DNA of 64,000 nt from positions 182,080-246,079 of the forward strand of contig VZSF01006850.1 in assembly GCA_013398295.1 (NCBI GenBank), in the 5' to 3' direction. A program made the translations under genes and the position numbers. The DNA comes from Chionis minor (taxonomy: Eukaryota; Chordata; Aves; Charadriiformes; Chionididae). Below are positions 44,601-58,700 of the stretch, one piece after another; position 1 is the stretch's first letter, and each line of letters starts with the position of its first letter. The notes under the pieces are model-generated. The model saw only the letters and a program-made list of their open reading frames with translations, was not told the DNA's origin and searched no databases.

Positions 44601-46584
44601 CAGAGTGGATATTTAGATCTTAATAAATTTGTCATTTTCCTACACAGTGACAATCTTCCAGTCCCTTGTGTTTTCTGTATCGGTGCATTTGCAGGGCTGC
44701 CAGTTTAGGGGGCTTATTTTTAGGCAAATTATAGCTCGTATGTTAGGAAAAAGTAATTTTGAGGGTTTCAAAATCTGTGAAGTACATAGGAGGAGGTGCT
44801 GGGAGATCCCAGAAGGGCGGGGAACGCGGAAGGCACCGCTGCTCGCCAAAGCCCCGCGCTTCAGAGATGAGCACTTAGTGAGAACGGGGGATCCCGATGC
44901 GTTATCCGCAGCTCGGCAAACAGCTCTAACACCGGGGAAACGCAACGACGGCTGGTCTGGGCCCTCCCGCCCTTCCTGCAGGCGGATGCGGCGATGGGCT
45001 CTGCTGCCGTGGTCGTTTCGGTTAGAGCCACATGGAGCTCTTGGGCTTTCCCATGCTCCCGGTTTTCACGCGGCGCGGCAGGTCGCTCCGCTTTGTGACA
45101 CCTCTAAGGCCTTTGACACCAAACAGCTACAGCAACGGAGGAGATTTTTCTAAACCCAAATATTATTTATTCACCTAAAAGCATGTACAAGGGACACGGA
45201 GAAATGCTGTGGCGGAAATCCCTTGGGTGCTAAACCCAGTTACGTATTCCAGCTGTCTTTGTTCTGTTTTCTTCTGTTATTAGCAACTTGGTAATTAAAA
45301 ACTTTTGGTCACCGGTGGAATCCCAAGTAGGTGGATTGACGGGCTGAGCATGAAGAGGACCACGCAGTCGATATTCAGGTGTTTGCTTTGGTGGAGGATT
45401 ACTGGATTTCAGTGGAGGATTACTGGATTTCAGTCTAAAACTGACGTCGGAATTTACGTCATGATGAATCGCAGAATCATTGGGGCACAAGCACAGGGAA
45501 TGAATAAGCTTCCGGGAGGTTACAGAGAATAAGAAAACCTTTCTTTTCTTCAGAAAAATTAAGAAAATGAATTTTCTCTTTAATTTTGGTACCAATTTGT
45601 AAAGTTTTGATGTAATTTGAGTGGCATAATTGAAATTGCCTCCTCCCCTGAGCTCTGACGGAACAGCTTTGCTCAGCAGTGCTGACGTTGACACTGACCG
45701 TCCGTGGAGCTGCACTGCTCCGGAACGCAGCGAAGCCGGGAACAGTTTTCTTGCCCATCTGGGCTGACCGCGGAGCTGAGTCAGCGCCTTCAGCAGGGAT
45801 GAGGCGCCCAGAAAGACGCGTGAAGGTAAAACCTCTGCTCCGGGTTAATTTAAAATAAAAACAAAGCTTGTTTGGGACAAGGTCGAACTTACAAGGAAAC
45901 ATCAAAAGCAGGCGCTGGACTCGGCAGTGCCCCCTGGCTACCTTGCCTTGGCTAGGGAAGACCAGGAAAATGGCAACTTTGGCTTCCAAAGCCTTTGTTT
46001 TACCCAACGAGTTGCCAAGATCAGCCGCTTCCTGCGGAGGTTGCCTGTACGAAGGGACGTACCGTCCTCGCCGCCACGGCGGGGGAAGAGGCTGCCCTGG
46101 AGGAAAACCCCATCCCTGGCAGGTGTGAGGGTGGGAGAGTGCATGTAGGAACAGGGAGAACCGGTAGTTTTTCTGGATTTAATCAGCTTCAGATCCTTTT
46201 CAGTTTGATTTTGGTTGCTTTTCTTTAAAAAGAACAGCAGTTGGCAGTTGAAGAACTGCTACTTCAAGTCAATCTCTGCATTTGATGGTTCAGTCTTTGC
46301 CTAAAGTGCAGGAAGAACATTACAGCGTCTCGGACTGAATCTCGGTGGCCGCGTCTGCGTTAGCCGGGGACGCAGCGCAGAAAGCAGTGAATTTCAGACG
46401 GGAGCAGGTGGTGCAGTCGCAGGTTAACTCCAGAAGGATTTGGTCAGGCCCCTGGTGGAATCTCCCCACCGTGCCTGTAATTCGCGGCTCTCTGAGGATT
46501 TTTGGGTATTAATTATTTTTTTTTTGACTGTACCCCACCTTCTGCTTCCCGGGGTGGTTGGACTTCCCAGTGAGTTCTGGCGGG
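41626..46584. other. Intergenic region between convergent genes
   Basis: Nearly 5 kb with visibly higher G+C and CpG than the MTMR3 introns, especially 42.8-44.0 kb and 44.8-46.1 kb. Several open frames exist, but none has family motifs, exon-like boundaries or a consistent partner exon. It may include the 3'UTR of the AidB-like gene (reverse-strand ATTAAA at 46178-46183 and AATAAA at 45166-45171) and CpG-island-like regulatory sequence. No gene is supported. Confidence 0.6.
45391..45434. repeat. Perfect 21-bp tandem duplication
   Basis: GTGGAGGATTACTGGATTTC plus A is repeated exactly at 45391-45411 and 45412-45432, and two bases of a third unit follow. The perfect match suggests recent slippage. 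Confidence 0.9.
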
Positions 46585-46711
46585 TCAGAGCCTGCTGGCC
46601 CAGGCAGGGTTGCCCTCATACACCAGCGCGCTGTCCATGAGCGCTTCCTCGGCCTCGTAGCTGCTCTTCTCCAGCTCCGCGGCCACAGGGCACAGCTCCT
46701 GGTTGCACCAC
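46585..46711 (-). CDS. AidB-like terminal exon
   Basis: This exon follows TCCTTTCAG and ends in TGA at 46587-46585. It encodes residues 610-651: [21 protein letters not shown], of which WCNQEL continues the helix, and ends ASRL, not a clear peroxisomal SKL-type signal. Taken with the N-terminus, mitochondria are the likelier site. Confidence 0.88.
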
Positions 46712-49700
46712 CTGAAAGGAGAATTGAAAGGGTTCGTCTGAGCCCCGTTACACAGCCAGGGCTGGGTTCAGCTTGGCGTCTGCCCAGGGTGGATCCCCCT
46801 CATCGCTGCTAGAACGGGGAGATTCCCCATGGCAGGGAAAAGCCGGGATGTTGACAGCAGCCAACCCGGAATGCCGTTTTGTCTCCGCCTATGATGGGTC
46901 TCTCCGTGGCAGGGGGTCGGATCGCTCAGAGAGGCAGAGCAAAGTCTGCTGCATTGCCCAAGAAACCATCGAGGAGGGTTAGGACTAGAGGGGGTTTTTT
47001 GCTTACCTTCGAGCAGCGGAGACATCTGCGGAGGATGCATCGGGCCGAGCCGCGTGCTCAATTAAAAGAGCCCCTGTGGAAGAGTAGGAGACATCAGGAT
47101 TCTGGGCTCCAGCCAAAACCGGAAAGGCTCCGGGAACGCGGGTGGTGGTTACTGCTCAGCAGCGCCTGCCAGGCTGAGCTGCTTCACTTGGAAAGAAGGT
47201 GGGGACCGAGCTTGCTTTAAAACTCCACCCTTGACCCAAAAAGTGGGAAAGCGGGCCATTCTAGGAGTGATTCCTAACCCTTTCCTGGTCTGAAATCCAT
47301 CGCTTCCCTCTCCTGCTACCTGCATAGATCCTTGCTAGGCTGTAGGAGAAGTCTCTGGCCGCCAGCTCCATGGTCAGCGCCCTCGCAGAACCAGCTGCTT
47401 GCGTGAACCGCCTCAGGCTGCTGATGGCATCCCGCACCTGCTTCGCGGCGGGCTCCAGTTTGGCAGAGCTCGATGCCAGCTCCAGTTTTTTCTGCAAAGA
47501 AAACAATTCCAGGAAAAATGACAGCGTATTTACCTCCTGCAAGGAAACGGGGCTGGTGAAATCCTGAGCACACCCAGCAACGACTAACAAAAAGCTGAAA
47601 TCAAGGTGGCTGAAATTCGCGCTGCCGCGGGCAGAGCAGCCAGAGCAACGGGCGGCACCAGGAAGAGGGAAGTCACCAGAAGGAAACTCGCAGCCTTGCC
47701 TTCAGCACGGAGAATTCCTATCAGCCAGCCCCAGCGTGTTGCTGTTTCCGTGCTGGGTTTCCAGCTGCTCATGGGGACCAGATCACATCCCCAATTCCCT
47801 CTAACTGCGCACCTGTATCGGGTTCTAATTATACCTGACATCCCCGTTTGTGTATTTTCACTTCCGCTAGGATGGCAGAGCTTTGTCCGGGCAGGAAAAT
47901 GCGGATTTAAAGGAGCTTTTCTCTGCAAGTCACGTCAGTGAGAAAGGCCTCAGGACCAGAGTGACTCCTGACGGACGTCGGGCATTTAACAGCACCTAAA
48001 AGCAGCACTGAAGAGCTCTCCCTGGTTGAGCTAAGCTGCTCTTTCTCCAGTGTCCCAAACACCTTGTGAAAGCCCAAGCAATGCTCTGCCGGGAGAGGCT
48101 AAAATAGTTGTTTTGACGCGGCGTGCGCGTGGTTGCCCGGGTGCGACCAGCAGAAGCTGGCCTTTCATCTGTGTTTCCCGTGTTATTCCCTCTTACGAGG
48201 GAGCCAATGCGGGGAGCGTGCCGGGCTGGCATGACAGCGCGGTCCCCCTGAAGCCACACGGGCAGAGAAGCAGCCAGCTCTCACCCACGCAGCCGTCGCT
48301 GACCTCCAGACACCGTGTCCCGCCCGGAGCACTTCCAGCTGGGCTCTGCTGCGGAAAAGCAGGCCAGGAGCGCTCAGCCGGCCTGGGCACTGCCCGCGTT
48401 CCGGGCTGGCCCTGCCTTCGTCACTGGGCTTAATCCCAGGAGCCTCCTGTGCTGCCATAAGAAATTCATGATACTCAACCCCATCTCTCTGCAGCGGGAC
48501 TGCAGGATTACCTGGACAGAACCCCAAAAAGGAACCAGTCTGTATTTAAGTAGCACAGCGGGAGGGTAGGAGGTGCTTGTTATTAATTAGTCTCATTTGC
48601 AGGTTATTTATGAATCTAAAGCCTGTGCGTATCTGCTGCACAGAACTAATTTCTGACGGGTTTGAGGCTTTCAGTGCTTAAGTGATGGTACAGTTCCTCT
48701 TGCCAGTCCGTGCAAATACAGCTTATTTGCACAGTAGGGCTCCGACGGCAGAAGCTGAACCCAGTTTTGTGTCCTGCAGTACGTCTGCGCGCGACACCTT
48801 CTGCCTAACCACTGCCCTGTGTTTGCTGCCTGTGAATACAAGAAAAACAGGATCCTCACTGGGCGCTATTCTGCGCTCTAGGCAAAGCGCTACAGAAACA
48901 CTCTCAGCATCTGCTGTACAAATACAAAAACATCATCATTAAAGCGGTCAGGTCCAGTGCCAAGATAAAGTCCAAAGAAGCCTGCAAGCCCACGGAATGC
49001 TAATAAGATGTTTGAAAAGTAGCTCGGAGCTCGTTGCTAACGAGGATCAAAGACCCCCAAAGGCATAAACATATTCCCAGCGTCGCGCAGGCCGAGCGCA
49101 GAGATGACAAGTGTTTCTGTCTGCGCTTCTGTCTGCACTTCTGTCCGCACCCTCGTGCTAACGGCCGGGCTACCAACAGCTCCGCATCTTTGCTTTGCTT
49201 TTAAAGGCTTAAAGAACGGGGCAGTACGGAGCGGGAATATAAAAGCATCGTTTTAACCTTAGGGGGGAAAAAAGAAAAAAAAGACCTTGTATTCTCTTTG
49301 CTCTCCAGTAATTTACACTTCTTTCTTTTCCAGTTTACACATATTCTTTTCCTAAGCAAAAGCACTGAATCTTCTGAGAGATCAAGCTGGGTTTTTCCAC
49401 ATCCTCCCCTGCATTTAGAGCGAGAGGCGGGAGAGCTGCTTGAGGGCGGGTGCTCCAGGCAGGAGCAGCTCCTGTTTTCTCTCCGGCACATTGATCTGCT
49501 CCAGCTCCTGTCATAGAAGGTATAATCACAGAATCACTTGGCTTGGAAGAGACCTTCAAGATCAGCGAGTCCAACCATAAACCTGTGCCAAACCCACCCC
49601 TAACCCATGTCCCTCAGCACCACGTCTGCCCGGCTTTTAAATACCTCCAGGGACCGTGATTCCACCACCTCCCTGGGCAGCCTGTGCCAATGCTTGAGAA

Positions 49701-52700
49701 CCCTTTCCACAAAGAAGTTTTTCCTAATATCCAGCCTAAACCTCCCCTGGCACAACTTGAGGCCATTTCCTCTTGTCCTGTCGCTGGAGCGTAACTGAGG
49801 GGGGGCACGGGCAGGTGGCATCTTGTCTGGCTGAAATCATCAGAGAGCAAAAGAGCTTTAGAGCTCCAGTATTTCCCATTCCTTCCGTTTTTACTGAGGC
49901 ATTTTAAGATGCCACTTGTTCCGTTTGCTCTCACTAGCGACCAAGCCAGATTGTCAGAATGGTTTTTACTTAAAAGATTAATCGTATTTATATCTACAGC
50001 AACAGGAAGAACATCCTGTTGAGGATGAAGAGCATCTGAAACAGGACTAGAAGCACACGTCTCATTAATGCTTTGAGCAAACATGTAGTCTCACTTTAAT
50101 AACCTAGATTTATTTCCTGCGGTCTTAAAATTGTGGTTATGGGCTGAAAAGGACCTGAAAGCGCTTAGCACATGTCCTAGATTGTACGCCCGATTTACAG
50201 CTAGAGTTTCAGCTCTACTCAGTCATTCTTGATGCCCGAGACAGTCAATTCTCAGCTCTGCAAGACGCTCGCAGGACTGGCGTTGTGAGACACCGCTCTA
50301 CTGCAGGGTGCCCAAATTTCATCTCAAGTGACTAAAACGCAATATTGAAATAATTCCCCGGTGCTATCTTAGAGTCGCTTTTCAGGTTGTAATTGAATTC
50401 TAAATTACAGCCAGTGCTCTGGCTCAAAATTCTAGCTAATAAATTTGTTGGATAACATGAACTGACTGCCCTAGTGCAGTATCCACCTGAATCCACGGCA
50501 GGATCCCACGGTTGCGCTGGAATCCAGGACTGTCCCTCACACTTGCTCTTCTGTTCTCTGAGACTTCGCAGACTAATTACCTCTGGACGGGGTGGTTTGT
50601 AACGAACTCGCCTGTGTAAATTCAGTTTCTCGTGCTCACGTTGTGCAAGGATGAGAAGGTTCCCCCCGTTATTTCCCTTTTCCTGAGGATAATTACGACA
50701 TTGGGTTCCCGCTCCTAGATCACAGCGCCAGCAGCGTTAGGTATCCCAGCGTCAGCAGAGGCAACCGACACAGAATAAAAGCAGAAAGAGGTGGCAGTGG
50801 GGTCTGAGGGGGTTTTACCCTGGGAGATGACCTTCAGAGAACACAGTGCTAATGCTGCTTTCTCCAAAGCAGCCCGTCACTGGGCACAAATCCTGCCAAC
50901 TGAGAACCTTGATGGACAAACATAAAATCAATTGTACCGGTTTTGTGTGCATCGATAAAAAAAGCAAATGGATTGGAGCAGTGAAAATCCCTTTATGAAG
51001 GGCTAAATGATCTCCTCACTAGATGGCAAGGGGAAGGACATTTCAAAATGAGCCAGGCTCCCACAGACCAAAAGCATTTGGACACCTGGAGGCTGAAAAG
51101 AGGTTGTTTATCACCTGTGAGTAAGACCCTGATTCTGGTGTAGAAACGCAGCGCGTTCCTTCCCAACGCTGCAGAGGCACTCTGCAGAAATACCTCCCAG
51201 TTTGCCCTTCCTGGCTGCCCAAGGTGTAAGGGGAAAAAGCCTTCTGACGCGTCCAGGTGAAATTTGCCAACTATGATCTATTACGTCCCAAATCGGTGCA
51301 TCAACACTGCTCTCCCAGCTCAGCCCGTTCCAGCCTCTCCATTGCCACTTTCCGTGGACACGGAGGCAGGCTCAGCGCGCCAGGAGCAGCAAACGCAGTG
51401 GCATTTACCGGAATTTGGAGACCTTTAAAGTCAGTGCTTGCTCGTTCACCCTCCCGTCTCATATACAGCGTGATTTGTGGGAGCGCAAGAGCAATGATGA
51501 GCTTGTTAATTAATGAATCTTGATACTTGGTGATACTGCTGCACAGGTACCCGCTCTGAATCACATCGCTGTGTTCTTTAATGCCTCTCTGATGATTCAG
51601 TCGTTAAGAAGCGTCTCGGCGACCCCAGCGAGGCGCTCCCAGGACTGCGGCACGGCACCTCTGTGGGGTATTCATTTAAATTAGCCTAAGTGGAAGACTG
51701 TGGAGGCCGGCTTATTTCCAAGTTCTTTTTGGAGCCTACCACCCGCTCCTTTCCTTTTCCACTCCATTACCTTCAGTGTCCGACTATGCTGCTTCGTACC
51801 AACAGCTGGACCAACTGGCTTTTTAATTAGCAGGTGTGCTCAGTCCTGCTTATGAGCAGATTTGGGTGTCTTGTTTGGTAGTCAAATTGGTTTTCCCTTA
51901 TCAGAAGCTGTCTGCGGCGGTCAGAAGGGTGCTCTGCGCAGAATACAGCTGAGCTGGGGGTTTGAAATGCAGCAGAAGTTGGCAAGGGCAGCCAGTGGTG
52001 AGGAGGAGTCAGGCTCTCGCTCGTGTGTTTGTGGAAGACCTGGCCAGTGGTCCACACTGCAGGGGGCGCAGTGACCCGGACCCTTCCCTTCTCAGGGGGG
52101 GCTGAATGAGAAAGTGAAGGCTACGCACAGTCAATCCCAGCACTCCAGATGTCTGGGATCCCTCCACTGTATCTGGGCTAATGTAATCCGGATCATTCCA
52201 TCTGGATTAATAATCTAATCTCTGAGAGAACACCCTCCGATACGCCGATCCTGCCTTCCAGGCTGGTTCCCGTCTCCCTTTACAGCACACATCAAGCCAG
52301 CTGGTGCTCGTTTACCTGCATGAAATTCTGAGCTGCTCTGAACTCTCCGCGCCTGCCTGGCACCTGAGCACCTTTAAAAGAGCTTCTTTTAAAAGAGCAG
52401 CCTGTAGGTAAAGCCAGAGGATGGTAAATCTAAAGCAGCGGCAATGGAATTCCTTTGGCTCTTTCCATCTTTTCAGTGGGAATAAAAATCGAAAGTCATA
52501 CTGCAGTTAGGTAGCCCCAGTGAACACTTAATATTCAGCAGTCTTGTGGGGGTTTTCCAGTTAAGAAACAAACCCACAAAATTATTTGGGATTTGGGAAG
52601 GTGACTCTCTGGCATTAAAAATACACTTCTGCTGGTACCTGTCATGAGGAACTCTGACAATGCGGAAGTCTTCACCGCTGAGATGAAAGTATCTGCGTTT

Positions 52701-55700
52701 TTTGCAGCACACAAGGCTCCCAGAATGAGCACTGCCTGCGTTCTGGTTCTGTAAATGCTAGTTAAAGAGCAGAATCGTGCGACACCTCCTGAATACCTGC
52801 CTAAAGCTTTCAATTTGGCCGTATTCTCTACCACGCTCAGCTTGGAGCATAAACACCAAATAAAATGGCCGAGGTGGGGAAATCGGGCTGACCGGTGCTT
52901 GTGATGCGGGCTCACCTGCACCGTGGAGAAGAACACAGCCATCACCTGTCCTTGACTCTTGGCGAGGGACCGCAGGACATCAAGTGACAGGATATTTGTT
53001 GTCCCCTCCCATATGGACAGCACCTGTGGGGTGGAAGAGACTGTGGAAGAACCACCACAATAACGAAAGGGGAACGTGAGGATACAGAGACACGGGGCAG
53101 AGCTAAGGGATATCGAGGAAATCTCCAGCCATGTCTTGCCTCACCACAAGGGGAGAGGAGCAGTGTGATGAGAGCGAGGAGCCCAGCTCTGTTACTGAGC
53201 TAGGAGACAACCCCAGCACCACCACCAAATCACGTCCCCTCCCGGGTGATGACTGGGCTCCACAGGAAGGCAACTAGGAAAGAGCTTCCACACCCGGGGC
53301 CAGTCTGGGGAGGACTGTGCTTTATTTGGAGTTGGTCTTTAACAGGCCACCACGGAGTACTGCGCAGGGGACTAGGTGACACACGGGAGCTGCTTCTGCT
53401 TCTCCCGCTGCTTTCTTACCAGCGTATCGCGGAGTATGACTGGCAGGCCTGTATCCTCCATGTAACCTTGTCCTCCAAAACTCTCCATCGCCTCAACAAC
53501 AACAGCAGACGCCTGCAAAATGCAGAGAGCTGATGTGATCCACATTGCACAAGGGGAAACAGTGGCCAAAAACCTCTTAACGTCATGCAGCAGTTCCTGC
53601 TGGGATGGGACCAGCTGGATCCCACTGGTTTGCTGAGGCAGGTTGCCAGTTATATGCAGGAGGAGCAGCCTGGGGAATGAAGACTGAGTAACACTGAGAG
53701 AAGCCCCGCAGGAGCGGTCAGACCTTGGGAGAAAATCCCGGGACAGTCTGTCTCAGTACAGTCCTCTAGGTAGAGATAAACCCGTGGTTTGCTTGGTACA
53801 TGGGAATACATCTCCAGTCCAGGAGATTCCTTACCTTCTACTTGCCAATGGTGCGTACGCTTCTCTGTATTTAAGCTGAGGGCAATTAGAAGAGGGCCAG
53901 ACTTCTGAAGCTAATGCTAAGCTATTAACACCTTCTCTTCTGTTTATTCCTAACTAGGGGGAAGATATTCCCTGTGGCTCAGTGCCCTACCTTGGTCTTG
54001 GAGCAGCCTCGGCAGCATTCCTCTGTGGCACGCCGAGTACTTCACAGACAGTGCTGGCTCGCTCTGTCCTGATCACACGGCTCCTCTGTGGCCTTGGGAG
54101 CAAAGGGACAAGTCCCCTCCCCACAAACTCCAGCTGCAGAGCAATAATTGCTGCAGGCCCTACAGCTCAAGGTCAATGCCGGCACCCCCCGCTATTGCTG
54201 CCCTTGACATTGACCACGTTCCTCACTCCTCTCTCCAGCTCTGTGCTCGCCAGCGTGCCACGCAGCCCCGCTCCGGGCTAGGCAAACCAGTTGTTCCATA
54301 CCTGCTTCCCAGTGTAGAGTTTGGCGACTGGTATCAGCAGCCTCAAGAGCAGCTGATCTTGCTCACTCGCCATGCTGGCTTCTGCAAGTCCGAGCAGCCG
54401 AACGATCTCCATGAGCAGAAGAAAAGCCCCTCGCGCCTGCACCTGCAAGCAGAGAAGCAAGGAGCTTCACTGGCGAGGGTCTTCGACTCAGGCTGAGGGG
54501 TGCCCCCAGAGGCAGGCCGGCTGTGCGCATTAGCAGCGGAGGATCTCCGCCCTCTTTCCTCGCCAAGACTCAGCTTGGCTCCCCAAAGCCTTACCTCCAT
54601 CCGGGCTATCGTCTGCATGTGAAGGGGATGGTCCTTGAGGAGCTTCCCAAAGGCAACCCGCCTACGGGCGTACTCCCTGCTCAGGCTGATCATCCTAGAG
54701 AGAACGCAGCCAGGGAAAGCAGTTAGACCAGCAGCCTTCCACTCCGGAGACTTCCCTTCCAGCCACCCCCACTGGAAGAACCCTGCTCAGCTACAGCACA
54801 CCAGCCTAGGTCACCCCCCCGCAGGCCAACTTTCTCCAGCTCTGCTGCCTTCCAGACCTGTGCCTGCGAAGGCGTTAGATGTCGATCGGCTGCAACGCTG
54901 AGCATTGCAAAGTCCCCTTGTCTCGATAAGCTGCTCCTTCAGCTCTGGGGTGGAGGGGGGTGTCCATGCTGCCTTCACCTTCTCATGGAAGCCACCGCAC
55001 CAATGACATTGTGGATCCGAGTTATGTTCAGCATGTTGGAGATGGAGGCCACTCCGCGACCCTCTGCAGAGATCTGCAAGCGTCAGGGAACAAAGGCCCA
55101 CGTAAGCCTCTCGCCCAGCTTTGGGAGCTGCTCAGTGAAAAGGTGTGTCAAAGACAGACAGACAAAGGCTGCCCACTGCAACCCCCTCCGTCCTCAGGCA
55201 CCACACGGGTCTCCTTGCTTTAAAATTTTAGTCACGTCTGTGGCATGACTGGAGAGGTGGCTTTGGAGAGCGTGTCAGCAGCATCGGTTCTGGGCCCTGC
55301 TGCTTCTTCCTACCTGCCCGCTACACAGAATTGTCCCACAGCTGGGCCAATGCCACTGAATTAGGGGAATGATCAGCCTAAAATGACTTTTTTTTTTTAA
55401 ATTTCTTTCCTCCTGTCTTTTCCTGAGCGCTTTTGAGCTCTGTCCCCCACACAGCCCCATTGGCGAAGCGTTCTGTAAGCGACCAGCCAGCCACAGAGGT
55501 GGAAGAGAGGAACTTCTTCACTGCCAAAACCCCCAGTGGTCTGCCATGCCCAGCCAGCCCCGCCCAGCCCAGCCCGGCCCAGTCCAGCCCAGTCCCAGGG
55601 GGAAGGTGAAACCTGACGTACTAGCTCTGCGTTAGCTCCATCTAGCCATAGCTCTGCTGTTGCCATCTGCCGCGTGCCCAACTTATCCTTCAGCCTTTGC

Positions 55701-58700
55701 ACCTGGATGCTGTTCAGCTTCCCCTCTTCATCTCGCACCTTCAGGTAGAACAGGGACAGGCCGCTGGAACCCTGGGGCCATTGAAAAGGCACAAGAAGAG
55801 GATTTGATTACAATGAAAACAAGGAAGTAAAAGAATGCCCCTGCTCCTTCACCGGGTTCCACCAACAAACAGACCTGTTTTACGTGGCCTTCAGTATCTA
55901 CTACCCTGGCCAGGGTTAGCGTCATATCAGAATCGGCAGCTGATGTAAACCATTTAAAACCATAGAGACAGTAGGTACCGTCTGGCTGCTTTTTGGCCAC
56001 CGTCTCCGTGCCGTTAGCTGCAGGAAAGGAGAAGATTGTCTTAGCTCTAGAGAACTTGCGTGTCAATCAATGCTGATTTTCAGTTTAAGCAGCAGCTCTT
56101 TTAAGTCACCTCTTGCTGTCAAGAGGGAGTATGGATTAGCTGCTAATCTTCTTCATTGACCGTGGGTGAGAAACGCAGCCAGAGTTAAGTACTAGAAAGG
56201 AAATATGCTCTGTTTAACTGTGAGCCTTTCCAGCAACTGCTCCCGACCACCAGCTGGCAATACAGTGCTTTGTAAGCAGAATGCACCACGGTGTATAAGC
56301 CAGAGCCTCTATTTCTTTAGAAGCTACCACGGCCAAGAACAATGAAGGATGCTATGGAATCAGGGGTCCTGCAATGATGCACAACCCTGAAGCTTTCGCT
56401 CCGCAGCTGACCCTTTCACTTCTTCCCCCAGGAAACCAACTGCGACTTCATCAGCTGGAGGCCACTGTCTCCGCAGCGGAGTTCTGAGGTTTCCTAGCCC
56501 ATCACGCTACTACTAACATGAGCCAAGGAATAAAAGTTGAAGGCCAAGAATGCTTTCTCAGTCCCAGCTGGGACGGGTCTGACTGTCTTGCTCAAGGTTC
56601 AGATTACAGAGCCAGACATCAGCGTGTTATCTGTGCGAGGAACACAGCTCCGCACCTGCCTGCACGTGCTGCATGCGTCAGCGGACAGAAGCTGGGCTTT
56701 GCGTTGGTTAAAAAGCAGAGCTATGCAGAGGTTTCCTAAACCAGCTCCCTGGCTTTGTAAGTTCCCCACAGCCTTCATTTTCTCCATTCTGGCTAACGCA
56801 TCTACCTGCTGCTGCAGCTGCTTCCCACCTCAGAACACATACCAACATCAGAGCCTCCCCTGCGCTCCGTCATCCACTGGCCAGACGTCCAGAACTTCTT
56901 GGGGTCACGGGATGTCAGATGGTCAAAAGCATTTTTCAGAGATCCAGGGATACCCAGCGACTGTTTTGGGGGAGGGAAAAGAAACTGAGATGATCATAAC
57001 ACAGTAGATGAAATTAGATGGTTGCTTTAACTAGCATTGGTGCATCCCAGGCTCAGGAGGGACGGTGTGCAGGCAGGCGAGCGGGACACTGAGCGTCCTG
57101 CACTGCAGCACACCTGCAGGCACTGCTGCGAGGCCGTGGAACTGCCCAGCTCCTGCACAGCTGCTGCAGCGCGGTGCAGACAGAAGGCACGGACTTGTGT
57201 TGCAAAAGAGAGCACGGAGCATCCCTACCCCGCCTCGGATTTCTGCACCGCTAGACATCTGGGCAGAGAGCTTTCAAAACAGCTCACTGCCAGGGTATCA
57301 GCGTATGTTCATATATGCCAGATGTCACCGGCACCCAAAGAGCTGCAGGAAAGGGGTAACTGCCTTAAGCTTTTTTAATTTTTATTGAATTAAAATGCCC
57401 GGGGTTAGCTATACTTAAGGGCTAGCTTTTCTCTGTGTCCTACACAGCCACGGATATAGTGCAAAGGGTGTTGCTGAGGTGCAGAGCCAAATCTTCAGAT
57501 TGGGAAAGTCTTGGTAGCTCAGTTCATTTACCTCAGGTATGGATCTGACCCAATACATTCATCTGCCGCTCCACAGGAAAACAAACTATCTCATAGTCAT
57601 AGAATCACAGAATCACTTGGGTTGGAAGAGACCTTCAAGATCATCGAGTCCAACCATAAACCTACAGTGCCAAACCCACCCCTAACCCATGTCCCTCAGC
57701 ACCACGTCTGCCCGGCTTTTAAATACCTCCAGGGACGGCGATTCCGCCACCTCCCCGGGCAGCCTGTTCCAATGCTTCATAACCCTTTCCATAAAGAAGT
57801 TTTTCCTAATATGCAACCTAAACCTCCCCTGGCACAACTTGAGGCCATTTCCTCTTGTCCTGTCGCTTGTTCCTTGGGAGAAGAGATTGACCCCACCTGG
57901 CTATAACCTCCTTTCAGGGAGTTGTAGAGAGTGAGAAGGTCTCCCCTCAACCTTCTCTTCTCCAGGCTGAACAATCCCAATAGTGAAAACACAGGGGACA
58001 CCTTTCCAACCACCTGCAGTGCCACAGGTTTCGCACACAGCAAAGGCCTTATCGTCCCCGGTGGTGTAAGTAAACGTAAAAGCTGGCCTGGGCGCAAAGA
58101 CTTTGTAACTAAAGGAGAGAGGCAGTGGGAGACGGAGCTGAGTCACAGAGCAAGGAAGGGCCGTGCCCGGAGCCAGATGGCAGCTCAGCTCTCCTCCACG
58201 CCTGGCCGGTGCTCCAGCCTCTAACCAGTGCTGCCAGGATGTGGGCTGCGCCCGCGGAGCCCAGCCGAGCTCATACCTCAATGACTTTGGCTGCCCCATC
58301 GGTCATGGCCAGTGGACAGTTGAAACCTCCGGAGCAGCTTGAAAATAAGTACAGTTTGACAGCCTGAAGCAGACGGCTGGGAAAGAAAGAGAGTGATACC
58401 AGACAGGTTACGCAGCAGTTCAACAGCAGGAGGATAAAACATCTTGACTAGGAAGAGAGGAACAAAATACAGCCCAAACGGGTGAGAATCGGACCGCTTG
58501 TTCCTGAGAGGGCAAAAACTGTTTCAGCCAGAAGGAGAGAAGAGGAGCAGCAGAGTTTCTCAGTCGCAGCGGGACTGGCAGCACAAGGCTGGATGGCAGG
58601 CACTGCTTGCCAGCTGGTGCACGTGAAGTGCAGGTTTTAAAAATAAGAAATGTGGGTCTGTCTCTGGAGGCCGGAACACAGGGAAACCGCAAGAAAAAAC

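Larger units (their letters stand above)
47492..52915 (-). other. 5.4-kb intron of the AidB-like gene
   Basis: It holds the CR1 at 49520 and the small repeat at 49115-49150. Open frames at 47.6-48.5 kb are GC-driven and have no family motifs. I see no additional exon needed to keep the protein continuous with AidB. Confidence 0.65.

Noticed and set aside
45477..46007. 176-codon - strand open frame downstream of the AidB-like stop
   Set aside because: No recognised motif; it follows the terminal exon and may simply lie in 3'UTR or intergenic DNA.
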